DNA of 64,000 nucleotides, from the NCBI GenBank assembly GCA_944390575.1, contig CALXQJ010000001.1, forward strand, positions 62,001-126,000, in the 5' to 3' direction. Shown here in pieces: positions 16,321-25,012 of the stretch. The DNA is from an uncultured Spirochaetota bacterium (lineage in GTDB: Bacteria > Spirochaetota > Brachyspiria > Brachyspirales > Brachyspiraceae). A program made the position numbers and the translations under genes. The notes under the pieces are model-generated. The model was not told the origin of the DNA and ran no database searches. It saw only the letters and a list, made by a program, of their open reading frames with translations. Positions within the stretch are counted from its first letter, which is position 1; each line of letters begins with the position of its first letter.

Positions 16321-16730
16321 AAATATTACTTATTTGTTTAGGGTTTGTATCATTAGGTCTTGGTCTACTTGGTATAGCTCTACCAGTTTTACCTACAACT
16401 CCTTTTTTACTTTTGGCATCATTTTGTTTTGCCAAGGGTTCTAAAAGATTTCACGACTGGTTTGTTTCTACAAAAATATATAAAAAGTATTTAGAAGATT
16501 TTGTAACACATCGTTCTATGACTTTGAAAAATAAGCTTACAATTCTAATACCAGTTAGTTTAATGCTTATTATTACATTTATATTTGTAGATAAATTAGT
16601 TGTTCGTATTATATTATCTATATTATTTGTTGGTAAGTATTTATACTTTTTCACTCAAATCAAAACTATTAGTGAAGAAGAGAGTAGAAGATTAGAAGAA
16701 TTGCGAAAAGAAGAAGAAGCAAATAATTAA
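16317..16730 (+). CDS. YbaN/DUF454 family inner-membrane protein
   Basis: This 137-residue membrane protein has the DUF454 signature GLLGIALPVLPTTPFLLLAS at the N-terminus, followed by CFAKGSKRFHDWFVSTKIYK, and two further hydrophobic segments (about 74-90 and 94-110). The C-terminal tail is strongly Glu-rich. It overlaps the upstream ygbA-like gene by four bases. YbaN-type proteins have no firm function; pairing with ygbA-like genes suggests a common regulon. Confidence 0.88.
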   Translation: MKILLICLGFVSLGLGLLGIALPVLPTTPFLLLASFCFAKGSKRFHDWFVSTKIYKKYLEDFVTHRSMTLKNKLTILIPVSLMLIITFIFVDKLVVRIILSILFVGKYLYFFTQIKTISEEESRRLEELRKEEEANN

Positions 16731-16804
16731 TTAATCTTAATTTAATTTTTATATAAATTAATAACTATCATTTGTTATATACAATTTTATTGGGGGATTG
16801 TTGT

Positions 16805-17395
16805 ATGTATAAGTGTATTCTTAATATTATTTTTTTACTAATATCATTTCAAAATTTATATTCATTAGATGTAGATGTAAGTCAAACTAATACACGATTT
16901 TTTTCTGTTGGATTATTTAGTAGTGCAGATTCTATTAAAACAAGTGTTAATTTAGAGTTTGGTTTTAAGTTATTTAAGACTTCTCACTTTGAAATAAAAA
17001 GTTATACTTCATTAGTAGGTTCTAAGATTTATGATGATAATCCGCATTTATATCAGTTAGGATTTATGCAGAAATTAACTTTTGGTGGTGTAGATGAGTA
17101 TATAGGTACTATTAGTGTAACACGTTATGGTTTTGCTTTTGGTAGTTTTGGTTTTTTATCTTTTGATTCTAATAAAAATCCTAAGTCTTTATTAGATCCT
17201 GCTTATTATGCTGAAGTTGGCGGTGGAGCTGGATTTAATATTAATGTTAGTCGCAATGTTGCTATATTATTAGAGTTTGGTGGTGGACTACATATGGTTG
17301 TTGGAAATGGTGCTGATTTATATCCAGATAAAATTTTAAAAGCTGGTTTTGGTAGAATGAGTATTGGTTCTAGATATTATTTTAATTTTGATTGA
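16805..17395 (+). CDS. Putative outer-membrane beta-barrel-like protein
   Basis: This 196-residue protein has a signal peptide (MYKCILNIIFLLISFQNLYS). Its body is rich in Gly, Phe and Tyr with alternating strands (FFSVGLFSSADSIKT, VTRYGFAFGSFGFLSFD, AEVGGGAGFNINVSRN, LEFGGGLHMVVGNG). It ends SIGSRYYFNFD with a terminal aromatic pair, typical of outer-membrane barrels. The start is ATG 16805, eight bases after a GGGGG site at 16792-16796. I recognise no named family; the topology is similar in style to the gene at 6377. Confidence 0.65.
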   Translation: MYKCILNIIFLLISFQNLYSLDVDVSQTNTRFFSVGLFSSADSIKTSVNLEFGFKLFKTSHFEIKSYTSLVGSKIYDDNPHLYQLGFMQKLTFGGVDEYIGTISVTRYGFAFGSFGFLSFDSNKNPKSLLDPAYYAEVGGGAGFNINVSRNVAILLEFGGGLHMVVGNGADLYPDKILKAGFGRMSIGSRYYFNFD

Positions 17396-17416
17396 TAAAT
17401 TTGAGTTATAAATTTT

Positions 17417-17444
17417 TTGACAAAGTTATTATATAATGTATAAT
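17417..17444 (+). promoter_or_regulatory. Promoter of the HEAT-like/ATPase pair
   Basis: TTGACA (17417-17422), 16-base spacer, TATAAT (17439-17444). The -10 box overlaps the left arm of the inverted repeat at 17440-17471. Confidence 0.8.
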
Positions 17445-17471
17445 CTTTATTGCATAAGGAATAAAGATTAT
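17440..17471 (+). promoter_or_regulatory. Perfect 12-bp inverted repeat over the -10 box and start codon: likely operator
   Basis: ATAATCTTTATT (17440-17451) is an exact reverse complement of AATAAAGATTAT (17460-17471), with eight bases between. The left arm covers five of six -10 bases and the expected transcription start; the right arm runs into the ATG at 17470. Since the left arm is mostly not transcribed, a protein-binding operator is more likely than an RNA hairpin. Confidence 0.65.
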
Positions 17472-17664
17472 GGAAGAGATATTTGCTAATTTAGAAAATG
17501 AAGAAGTAGAAATACGATTAAAGGCTCTTGATGAACTTATAAAAAAAGTTAATGAGTTGGATAAAAATCAAGTTATAAATGCGTTAAAACCACATATTTT
17601 AGATTGGGATGATTCTGTGCGAGAAAAGGTTTCTTATGTATTAAGTTTATATACAGGGCTATAA
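17470..17664 (+). CDS. Small HEAT-repeat-like protein
   Basis: This 64-residue acidic protein contains one clear HEAT-like helical pair: FANLENEEVEIRLKALDELI and HILDWDDSVREKVSYVLSLY. Asp-Ser-Val-Arg in the second helix is typical of HEAT units. An AAGGA site at 17457-17461 precedes ATG 17470. It stops four bases before the MinD/FlhG-like gene and is certainly co-transcribed with it, so it may be a partner or regulator of that ATPase. No homologue is known to me. Confidence 0.7.
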   Translation: MEEIFANLENEEVEIRLKALDELIKKVNELDKNQVINALKPHILDWDDSVREKVSYVLSLYTGL

Positions 17665-17668
17665 TTAT

Positions 17669-18472
17669 ATGGGAAGAATAATATCTTTTTCTAGTGGAAA
17701 AGGTGGTACTGGTAAAACAGTATGTTCTGTAAATTTTGCTTGTGAATTAGCATCTAGGGGATATAAGGTTTTAGTATTTGATATAGACATTAACTGTTCT
17801 AATGTTTTTATTTTACTTAAAGTTAAGCCTGAGTCTAAATTTCAAAAATACTTTGAAGGCTCTCTATCATTAAAAGATTGTATATTGAGAAGTGAATATC
17901 ATAAAATAGATATTATAAGTGCTGGTATTAATATACAGCGTTTTGTACAGTTTGAAAATGACTTTAATTTATCAAATTTAGCAAGAGATTTAAAAGACTT
18001 ATCTAAAGATTATGATTATATTATTTTAGATTATGCAGCTGGTATTACTCAATCTATGATGCGTTTTTATGATATATCTGATGATATTATTCTAATTACA
18101 AATCCAGAGATAACATCATTAACAGATCTTTATAGACTTATGAAAATGATGTATATAAATAAGATAACAAATAAGATGTATCTAATTGTAAATAAAGTAA
18201 AAAATATAGATATGGCTATTAATCTATTTAAAGAGGTAAAAAAGGTTTCTGATAAGTTTACATTAAATATAGATTTAATATTTTTAGCTCCTATATTATT
18301 CGATGAAGAAAAAGTTACAATGTCTGTTCAAAAAAGAAAACCACTTATAATGTTGTATCCTAAAACACCTATAAAGGGTGGATTTTCTCTTGCTGTTACT
18401 CGTTATTTATATGATATTAATGTTTTAAAAGATGAAGCTTCTAAGATGCTTGCTTTTAAGAAATTTTTCTAA
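17669..18472 (+). CDS. MinD/ParA-superfamily ATPase, FlhG-like
   Basis: This 267-residue P-loop ATPase has a deviant Walker A, SGKGGTGKTVCS (KGGTGKT at 11-17, with the signature Lys11), a switch-like VFDIDINCSN, and IILDYAAGITQSMMRF followed by NPEITSLTDLYRLMKMM. The last two blocks recall the D-x-x-AGI and PE-x-TSLTD motifs of FlhG/YlxH, which control flagellar number. The usual C-terminal amphipathic membrane helix is not obvious. It is not near flagellar genes here, so a different positioning role is possible. It starts four bases after the HEAT-like gene and ends at a hairpin terminator. Confidence 0.85.
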   Translation: MGRIISFSSGKGGTGKTVCSVNFACELASRGYKVLVFDIDINCSNVFILLKVKPESKFQKYFEGSLSLKDCILRSEYHKIDIISAGINIQRFVQFENDFNLSNLARDLKDLSKDYDYIILDYAAGITQSMMRFYDISDDIILITNPEITSLTDLYRLMKMMYINKITNKMYLIVNKVKNIDMAINLFKEVKKVSDKFTLNIDLIFLAPILFDEEKVTMSVQKRKPLIMLYPKTPIKGGFSLAVTRYLYDINVLKDEASKMLAFKKFF

Positions 18473-18498
18473 TTAAGGTATTTATATAAAAAATAATT

Positions 18499-18540
18499 AA
18501 GGATAATACTTATTGTTTTTTAGTATTATACTTATTTTAT
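18499..18540 (+). terminator. Probable intrinsic terminator after the FlhG-like gene
   Basis: ATAATACT pairs with AGTATTAT over eight bases, extended past one mismatch by three more pairs (18499-18510 with 18522-18533), and followed by a T-rich stretch. Confidence 0.65.
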
Positions 18541-18558
18541 TAAAAGATGATAATATAT

Positions 18559-19431
18559 TTAATCATCGAATTCTATAGATTTAGGATCTTTAATATACTT
18601 TTTAGTTAATTTTATAACTATAGGAGATAGTATTAATAAAGCAATAAGGTTTGGTATAGCCATAAGCCCATTAAATGTATCAGCTATAGCCCATACCAAA
18701 TCAAGTTCTACAGTAGCACCTACTATAACAACCAATACATAAAGTATTTTATATATCATTATTATAGTTTTGTTTCTATTTGTTAAATATCCAAGACAAG
18801 CATCACCATAATAAGACCATCCTATTAATGTAGAAAGTGCGAATAAAATACTTGCAATAGTTACAACATATTTTCCAGCAATACCTATAGTATCTTGAAA
18901 AGCTGCAGAAGTTAATAATGCACCACTAAGATTTGATAATTCACCGTCTAAGTATTGATTAGATGTAAGAATAATTAAACCAGTTAATATACATATTATT
19001 AATGTATTAAATACTTCAAAAATACCTATCATGCCTTGCTCTATAGGATTTTTAGTATTAGATGCAGCATGTACAATAGGAGCAGTACCAAGTCCAGCCT
19101 CATTAGAAAATACTCCCCTTGCTACTCCATAACGCATAGCAACTATAATAGTATATCCACCAACACCACCAACACCAGCTTTAAGATTAAAAGCATTATC
19201 AAATATAAGTTTTATAGCATCAGGAATATTTGCTATATTGATTAAAATAACTACTATAGAAGCTATAAAATAAAATACAGCCATAAAAGGAACTAATTTT
19301 TCAGATACGCTTGATATTCTTTTTATTCCACCAATAATAACAAGTGCAACTAATATTGCTATTATAACTCCTACAACAATTTTTGGTAACTTAAAAGTAT
19401 CATTAACCAATGATGCTATAGCATTTATTTG
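18559..19431 (-). pseudogene. Sodium:alanine symporter (AGCS family), 5'-truncated remnant
   Basis: The remaining frame encodes the C-terminal part of an AGCS amino-acid:cation symporter. Homology begins at QINAIASLVNDTFKLPK (19431 on) and includes AMRYGVARGVFSNEAGLG and LIGWSYYGDACLGYL. Family members have about 450 residues; roughly the first 170 are missing, including the first transmembrane helices. The frame upstream joins directly to the end of the ald remnant with no start region or ribosome site. A TTG at 19410 could start a 283-residue product, but it would lack the helices needed for transport. Confidence 0.85.
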
Positions 19432-20267
19432 CTAATATTACACCATAGTGAGTTGTAGAATTAGTAAGAGCCATAGTAGAAGTTCTTGCTACAGCACCAG
19501 GCATATTTGCAACACAATAATGTATTATACCTTCTTCTGTAAATATAGGAGCATCGTGAGTAGTAGGATGTGAAGTTTCAAAACAACCACCTTGGTCAAT
19601 AGCAACGTCTACGATAACAGAACCTTTTTTCATTAATTTAAGATGTTCTTTTCTTAATAGTTTAGGAGCCTTTGCACCTGGTATTAATACAGAACCTATA
19701 ACAACATCTGCATTTTTATAAAGCTCTACTAAATTACCCTCAGAACTAAACATAGTATTAATTTTCATATCAAAAATTTTATCTATATATGAAAGTCTTG
19801 AAACATTTACATCAGTATTTCTTTTCTATATATTTGGCCGCTTCTTGAATTGCCAATCTACCTGCAATGGCACTCATAGGTGCTAAACAAGGTAACTGAT
19901 TTAGTTCATCTTTCATTGTTTCATAGGCTACTGATTTTATTTTTTTATTGATTAACATATCTGTTAATTTTTTATCTGCTGCTAAATGTAAATATGTATA
20001 TAAAATTTGTCCTCCTCTAAAGTAGTCATATTCTACTTCTATAGGCTCTTTTACTTTAATAATCATATCAGCTTCAAAAACTCTTTTTTTATCAGCTATT
20101 TCAGCTCCAGCAGATTTATATTATTCATAACTAAATCCAGAACCATCACCAGCTCCTGTTTCTACAATCACTTTATGACCATTTTTTATATAGTCTGCAA
20201 CATTTGCAGGTGTTAGTCCCACACGGTATTCTTGATTTTTTATTTCTTTTGGACATCCTATTAACAT
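19424..20267 (-). pseudogene. ald: Alanine dehydrogenase, pseudogene with three lesions
   Basis: The original start is clear: ATG 20267 with AGGAG upstream, encoding MLIGCPKEIKNQEYRVGLTP. Codon 49 is TAA (20123-20121) in GFSYE-stop-YKSAGAEI, where the family has Glu, so one base change fits. After APMSAIAGRLAIQEAAKYIE the frame shifts near 19816 to TDVNVSRLSYIDKIF. About 42 residues are missing there, including the Rossmann Gly motif. The third part runs DVVIGSVLIPGAKAPKLL, SVIVDVAIDQGG and NMPGAVARTSTMALTNSTTH, then ends at VILANK, where it joins agcS. The last 40 or so residues are gone. No active enzyme can be made. Confidence 0.93.
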
Positions 20268-20333
20268 ATAAAAAACTCCTTAACATTTATTGATTTTTTT
20301 ATTATGAAAAGTTAAACTTTACATATATTTTTT

Positions 20334-20361
20334 AGTATATTAATTATGCTATAGTTGTCAA
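20334..20361 (-). promoter_or_regulatory. Promoter of the ald remnant
   Basis: On the - strand: TTGACA (20361-20356), 16-base spacer, TATACT (20339-20334), about 67 bases before the ald ATG. The signal has outlived the gene. Confidence 0.75.
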
Positions 20362-20467
20362 GAAAATGCATAAATGTTTTTTTTACGTTTTACTGATAAA
20401 AATATACAATAAATAATTATGATATTATAATTATTATTTTTTATATAAAAGGGTTTTTCTATATATT

Positions 20468-21724
20468 ATGGTTTACTATTATAATGATAAAAATTATCTT
20501 TGTTGTGAAAATATTATACTTGATGATATAGTCAATGAGTATAAATCTCCATTTTATGTTTATTCTAAATTAGAGATAGTTTCTAAAATTAAATTTTTAA
20601 AAGATATTTTTTCTGATATTAAAAATTTTAATATAATGTATGCTGTAAAAGCTGAGAGTAATATAAATATATTAAAAATTATTATAGATGCTGGGTGTGG
20701 TGTTGATGTTGTTTCTATATGGGAAATATATAGATATTTAAAAGCTGGCGGTGAAGCTAAGAATATAGTATTTTCTGGAGTTGGAAAAACTTCTGAAGAA
20801 ATAGAAAGTGCTATGAAGCTTAATATTAAATGTTTTAATATAGAATCTATAAATGAAGCTATTAGAATTAATAGTATAGCAAATAAGCTTAATAAAAAAG
20901 TTAACTGTTCTTTTAGAATTAATCCTAATGTTGATGCACTTACTCATCATAAAATTACTACTGGAATATATGGAAATAAGTTTGGTATTAGTGTTGAAAC
21001 TTTTAGAGAAAATATTGACTTTATTAAAAGTTTGAATAACTTGGAAGTTAATACTTTGTCTATGCATATAGGTTCTCAGATGCTTGACTTTATTCCTTTT
21101 AGAGATGCTATTTCTGTTATGAGATATTTTATTAATGAAGTTCGTGGGTATGGATTTAATATAGAACATTTTGATATTGGTGGTGGCTATGGTATTTGCT
21201 ATCATAAGGATAATGAAAAAGAGATTAAAACATTTAACTTTGATATGTTTAAAAGTGAATGTGTTAGTATATTAAAAGATATGAATATTAGTATTGCTAC
21301 TGAACCTGGTAGATTTATTGTTGGAGAAGCTGGGGCTTTGATAAGTAGGGTAGAGTATATAAAAGAAGAACTTGGAAGAAAATATGTAATACTTAATAGT
21401 GCTATGAATGATTATATGAGAATTGCTTTATATGATTCGTATAATACAATTCTTCCACTAAAAAGAAAAGATTCTTTTGATACATACGATTTTGCAGGTC
21501 CTGTATGTGAAACTACAGATTTTTTTGCCTATAATAGAAAATCTTACAAATTAGAAGAAGGTGATTATGTTGCTATTATAGATGTTGGTGCTTATGGTGC
21601 TAGTATGTCTTCTAATTATAATTCTAGGGGGCTACCTATACAGGTACTTATAGATAATAATAGTCATAAAATTATAAGAAAAGAACAGTCATTTGAAAAT
21701 TTAATAGATAGTGAGTTATTATAA
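20468..21724 (+). CDS. lysA: Diaminopimelate decarboxylase
   Basis: This 418-residue PLP enzyme makes lysine from meso-diaminopimelate, the last step of lysine synthesis. The PLP lysine is Lys61 in IMYAVKAESN. Other marks are HHKITTGIYGNKFGIS, SMHIGSQ, FDIGGGYGICY, EPGRFIVGEAG, FAGPVCETTDFFA and DVGAYGASMSSNYNSRG. The order and length fit a type III fold decarboxylase. The ribosome binding site is weak (AAAAGGG, 12-15 bases upstream). It is a single gene between the ald wreck and a convergent DtxR-type gene. I see no lysine riboswitch in the upstream 200 bases. Confidence 0.96.
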   Translation: MVYYYNDKNYLCCENIILDDIVNEYKSPFYVYSKLEIVSKIKFLKDIFSDIKNFNIMYAVKAESNINILKIIIDAGCGVDVVSIWEIYRYLKAGGEAKNIVFSGVGKTSEEIESAMKLNIKCFNIESINEAIRINSIANKLNKKVNCSFRINPNVDALTHHKITTGIYGNKFGISVETFRENIDFIKSLNNLEVNTLSMHIGSQMLDFIPFRDAISVMRYFINEVRGYGFNIEHFDIGGGYGICYHKDNEKEIKTFNFDMFKSECVSILKDMNISIATEPGRFIVGEAGALISRVEYIKEELGRKYVILNSAMNDYMRIALYDSYNTILPLKRKDSFDTYDFAGPVCETTDFFAYNRKSYKLEEGDYVAIIDVGAYGASMSSNYNSRGLPIQVLIDNNSHKIIRKEQSFENLIDSELL

Positions 21725-21732
21725 TAAATTAT

Positions 21733-22137
21733 CTATTTTTTTAGCATATTAGACTTACAAAATCCACATAAAAAAGCTTTAAACTTATTTACAGTGTCTT
21801 TACTCATAGTATGTTCTATAAGGCAAGCCTCTTTATCAGCTAAAGATTCTTCTACACCTAACACATTTTTAAGAAAATGAAAGAATATATCATGTCTTTC
21901 AGCAAGATCTCTACCTATACTTTTTCCAGATTCAGTTAACTCTATATCTCCATAATGTTCATGATGAAGATGCCCAAGCTCTGCAAGACTTTTTATAGCA
22001 GTATTAACACTTGCTTTAGAACGTCCTAATTCTTCTGCTATATCTGTTATTCTTATTGCAGATTTATGATTTTTTTCCCTTGATAGGTTATAGATTGTCT
22101 CTAAGTAATTTTCTAAAATAGGTGTAAGCTCTTTCAT
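21733..22137 (-). CDS. DtxR/MntR-family metal-dependent transcriptional regulator
   Basis: This 134-residue repressor has an N-terminal winged helix with YLETIYNLSREKNHKSAIRI, TDIAEELGRSKASVNTAIK (recognition region) and a wing near HHEHYGDIELTESG. The helical dimerisation and metal-binding domain contains ERHDIFFHFLKNVLGVEESL and ADKEACLIEHTMSKDTVNKF, with the conserved Glu, Cys and His ligands. There is no SH3-like third domain, as in MntR. A FLCGFCKSNM motif at the end adds two extra Cys. It would sense Mn or Fe; the target genes are not adjacent. Confidence 0.92.
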   Translation of the reverse strand: MKELTPILENYLETIYNLSREKNHKSAIRITDIAEELGRSKASVNTAIKSLAELGHLHHEHYGDIELTESGKSIGRDLAERHDIFFHFLKNVLGVEESLADKEACLIEHTMSKDTVNKFKAFLCGFCKSNMLKK

Positions 22138-22299
22138 ATACTATTATATTAATATTAACAAATCATTAAGTCAATATATAAATATTGATTTTTTATTATA
22201 TCTTCCTATATTTATTATAATAAAAAATATTTTCTTGTATATAATCATATATTATTGTATTATATATATGTATTTATAAATGTAATTAGTGAGGGCTTT

Positions 22300-22986
22300 A
22301 TGAACAAAGAACTTATTTATTCAGTAGAAGATGATGATAATATTCGAGAGCTTATAAAATATACTTTAGAAGAGGCAGGTTATAATGCTGTTTCATTTTC
22401 TAATGGGAAAGATATGTTAGAAGCATTAAAAAAAACTACTCCTCATTTAGTATTACTAGATATAATGCTCCCAGATATGGAAGGTACTGATATACTTAAA
22501 ATAATAAGAACAGAGTATTCGCATTTACCTATTAAAGTTATTATGCTTACAGCTAAGTCTAGTGAAATTAATATAGTAACAGGGCTTAATATGGGAGCTG
22601 ATGATTATATGCCTAAGCCTTTTTCTGTATTAGAACTTCTTGCAAGAATTAAAGCTAATCTTAGAAAGAAAGATACAAGATTAGATGCTGAAGAGCTTAC
22701 ATTTGGTGAATTGAAACTTGTTGTTAGAAAAAAGGCTGTATTTGTAGATAATAATCAGGTTGTATTAACTCAAAAGGAATTTGATATTCTAAAACTTTTA
22801 ATGGAAAATGCTAATAATGTTGTTAATAGAGAAACTATGCTCGATGAAATATGGGGTATAGATCACACTATGGAAACTAGAACTATTGATATGCATATAA
22901 AATCTATAAGACAAAAGCTTAATTTAAAAAAAGAAAATATTATAACTATAAGAGGTATAGGTTATAAATTAGTACAAGTAGAGTAA
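22300..22986 (+). CDS. OmpR/PhoB-family response regulator
   Basis: This 228-residue regulator has a receiver domain with the acidic pair in VEDDDNIRE, the phospho-acceptor Asp in VLLDIMLPD, and conserved Thr and Lys (MLTAKS, DDYMPKPFS). A C-terminal winged helix follows (LTQKEFDILKLLMENANNVV, MHIKSIRQKLN, IRGIGYKL). ATG 22300 is preceded by GAGGG. Its stop overlaps the kinase start by one base (TAATG). The pst operon lies 10 kb away in the same window, so a PhoB role is likely, but I see no clear Pho box to prove it. Confidence 0.93.
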   Translation: MNKELIYSVEDDDNIRELIKYTLEEAGYNAVSFSNGKDMLEALKKTTPHLVLLDIMLPDMEGTDILKIIRTEYSHLPIKVIMLTAKSSEINIVTGLNMGADDYMPKPFSVLELLARIKANLRKKDTRLDAEELTFGELKLVVRKKAVFVDNNQVVLTQKEFDILKLLMENANNVVNRETMLDEIWGIDHTMETRTIDMHIKSIRQKLNLKKENIITIRGIGYKLVQVE

Positions 22987-24758
22987 TGCTTAAAAATATT
23001 TTTTATAAATTACTATTTATTCTTATACTATCTTCTAGTATGGTTTTTATTGCTATACTGTTTATTGTACAATATAATAATGTTGCTTATAGTAAGGTTA
23101 TGATAAGAAATATTATAAACTTATTAGAAAGAGAGATTATTATATATGAAATTTCTCAATTTGATGACTTTAGAAAGTTTATACTACAGTCTGATAAAAA
23201 TGAAGTTCGTATGAGTATTATCTCTACAAATGGAATGCTCTTGGCTGACACTATTCATAATGTTTATACAAATAATAGTAATAATACAACTTCACACACT
23301 AAAAATGATATTATACAAGCTTTGCATAGCCCTAATAGAGAAATAGCATTTGCTGTTAACAATTCCACTTTAAAAAGAGATCAGTATTTATATGGTTCTA
23401 AAAAAATTAAAACTGTAGACAACAAATATTATATATTAAGAATAGCCATACCTATAGAACCTATTAACAAGTATTTTATTAATTTCTTATTTATTATTGT
23501 TTTTGTTATAGGATCTATATTAATAGTTGTTTCTTTTGTATTACCATTAATGACTCGTAATATGATGCTTCCTTTTTATACTATAAAAGAGAGACTTGAT
23601 AACATTTATACTAATAAAACATATAAAACCAAAAATCTTACTCAGTTTGTAGATGTCAATAATATTCTTTATGATATTAATGAACTTGCTATTAATTTAA
23701 ATAAAAATATTAATGGTTATAAAATAGAGAAAGAAAAACTTAATGATGTTTTAGAGCATATTGCTGAGGGTATTATTGCTATAGATGCTAATAAAGACAT
23801 ATTTTTTATTAATCAATTTGCTATGCATCTTTTATGTATTTCTGATACTAATTGTAATAGTTTAGAAGAAATTTTTTCTGATAAAGAAATATTAGAAAAG
23901 ATTAATAGTCTTATAGATACTAGTACTTTTTCTAAATTTGATATAAAAGGTAGAGATGAAAGTGTAGATATTGGTGTGACTATTACACCTGTTACAAACA
24001 ATGAAAATATTATAGCTTTTATTAAACTTAATGATGTAACTGATGTTAGAAAAGTAGAAGTAGAGAAACAAGATTTCTTTATAAATGCTTCTCATGAATT
24101 AAAAACTCCTTTAACTTCTATACTTGGATATTCTGAGCTTTTACTTACTACAGGTCTTTCTGATAGAAGTCTTGATTTTATTAAACGTATTAACTATGAA
24201 GCTTTGAGAATGAAAAATCTAGTTGTGGATATGCTTACTTTAAGTCGTATGGAAGGTAATATTAAAGAATATATTGATTCTGAATTAAAAGTGACAGATC
24301 TTATTATTAATACAATAGAAAGTAATAAAATAAAAGCTGATAGTAGAAATATTAGTATTACTATTGAAAAACTTGATGATGTTTATATTATTGCTAATAG
24401 TGAAAAAGTTATAGAGGTGTTTAATAATCTACTTGATAATGCTATTAAGTATACTAATGATGGTGGTAGCGTATTTATTTCTTTAGAAGATAAAAAAAAT
24501 TATGCTGTATTTACTGTTAGAGATACTGGTTGTGGTATATCTTCTAAATATCTTAATAGAATATTTGAGAGATTTTTTAGAGTTAAGAATGATAAATATT
24601 TAGAGGTTCAAGGTACTGGTCTTGGTCTTACTATTGTTAAAAATATTTGTAATTACTATAATGCTGATATAAAAGTAAAAAGTAAAGAGGGAGTTGGTAC
24701 TGAAGTTATTGTAAGTTTTCCAATTTTACCTAAAAATATTGACTATATTACTATATAA
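22986..24758 (+). CDS. Sensor histidine kinase, PhoR-like
   Basis: This 590-residue membrane kinase pairs with the upstream regulator (TAATG overlap). It has a first membrane helix (about 7-27), an extracytoplasmic loop of about 140 residues, and a second helix (about 168-190). A PAS-like domain follows (VLEHIAEGIIAIDANKDIFF region). The HisKA box is FINASHELKTPLTSILGYSE, with the phosphorylated His. The ATPase has an N box (FNNLLDNAIKYTNDGG), G1 (RDTGCGISSKYLN), F box (IFERFFRVKND) and G2 (GTGLGLTIVKNIC). The PAS plus HisKA layout is that of PhoR. The larger sensory loop leaves the signal open. Confidence 0.92.
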   Translation: MLKNIFYKLLFILILSSSMVFIAILFIVQYNNVAYSKVMIRNIINLLEREIIIYEISQFDDFRKFILQSDKNEVRMSIISTNGMLLADTIHNVYTNNSNNTTSHTKNDIIQALHSPNREIAFAVNNSTLKRDQYLYGSKKIKTVDNKYYILRIAIPIEPINKYFINFLFIIVFVIGSILIVVSFVLPLMTRNMMLPFYTIKERLDNIYTNKTYKTKNLTQFVDVNNILYDINELAINLNKNINGYKIEKEKLNDVLEHIAEGIIAIDANKDIFFINQFAMHLLCISDTNCNSLEEIFSDKEILEKINSLIDTSTFSKFDIKGRDESVDIGVTITPVTNNENIIAFIKLNDVTDVRKVEVEKQDFFINASHELKTPLTSILGYSELLLTTGLSDRSLDFIKRINYEALRMKNLVVDMLTLSRMEGNIKEYIDSELKVTDLIINTIESNKIKADSRNISITIEKLDDVYIIANSEKVIEVFNNLLDNAIKYTNDGGSVFISLEDKKNYAVFTVRDTGCGISSKYLNRIFERFFRVKNDKYLEVQGTGLGLTIVKNICNYYNADIKVKSKEGVGTEVIVSFPILPKNIDYITI

Positions 24759-24796
24759 ATATATAATAGTATTATTTTATTATAGAGGTGTTTTTT

Positions 24797-25006
24797 ATGA
24801 AGAATGTAGAATTAAAAATAAAAGGTATGAGTTGTTCTCATTGTACTAAATCTGTAGAGGATACTTTAAAAGATTTAAGTGGCGTTATTAGTGTTAATGT
24901 TAGTTTGGAAAATGCTAATGCTGTTGTTGAATTTGATGATAGTAAAGTTAGTATTGATACTATCATTGAGAGTATTAAAGAATTAGAATATGAGGTTTCT
25001 TTATAA
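24797..25006 (+). CDS. Heavy-metal-associated (HMA) domain protein, CopZ-like
   Basis: This 69-residue metallochaperone has one ferredoxin-like HMA domain. The metal motif is IKGMSCSHCTKSVED (Met-x-Cys-x-x-Cys), followed by a beta-alpha-beta pattern ending KELEYEVSL. It most likely carries Cu(I). The start is ATG 24797, nine bases after the GAGG site at 24785-24788; an upstream in-frame GTG lies inside that site. No copper ATPase is nearby. It stops only six bases before ruvA, so the two are probably co-transcribed. Confidence 0.93.
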   Translation: MKNVELKIKGMSCSHCTKSVEDTLKDLSGVISVNVSLENANAVVEFDDSKVSIDTIIESIKELEYEVSL

Positions 25007-25012
25007 TTTTTT

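Noticed and set aside
20121-20123. Readthrough, recoding or programmed frameshift to rescue ald
   Set aside because: The stop is TAA, and the gene also lacks the dinucleotide-binding motif and its C-terminus, so recoding could not restore function.
20281-20467. A lysine riboswitch before lysA
   Set aside because: The gap is AT-rich and holds the ald promoter; no multi-helix core or terminator-antiterminator pair is visible.
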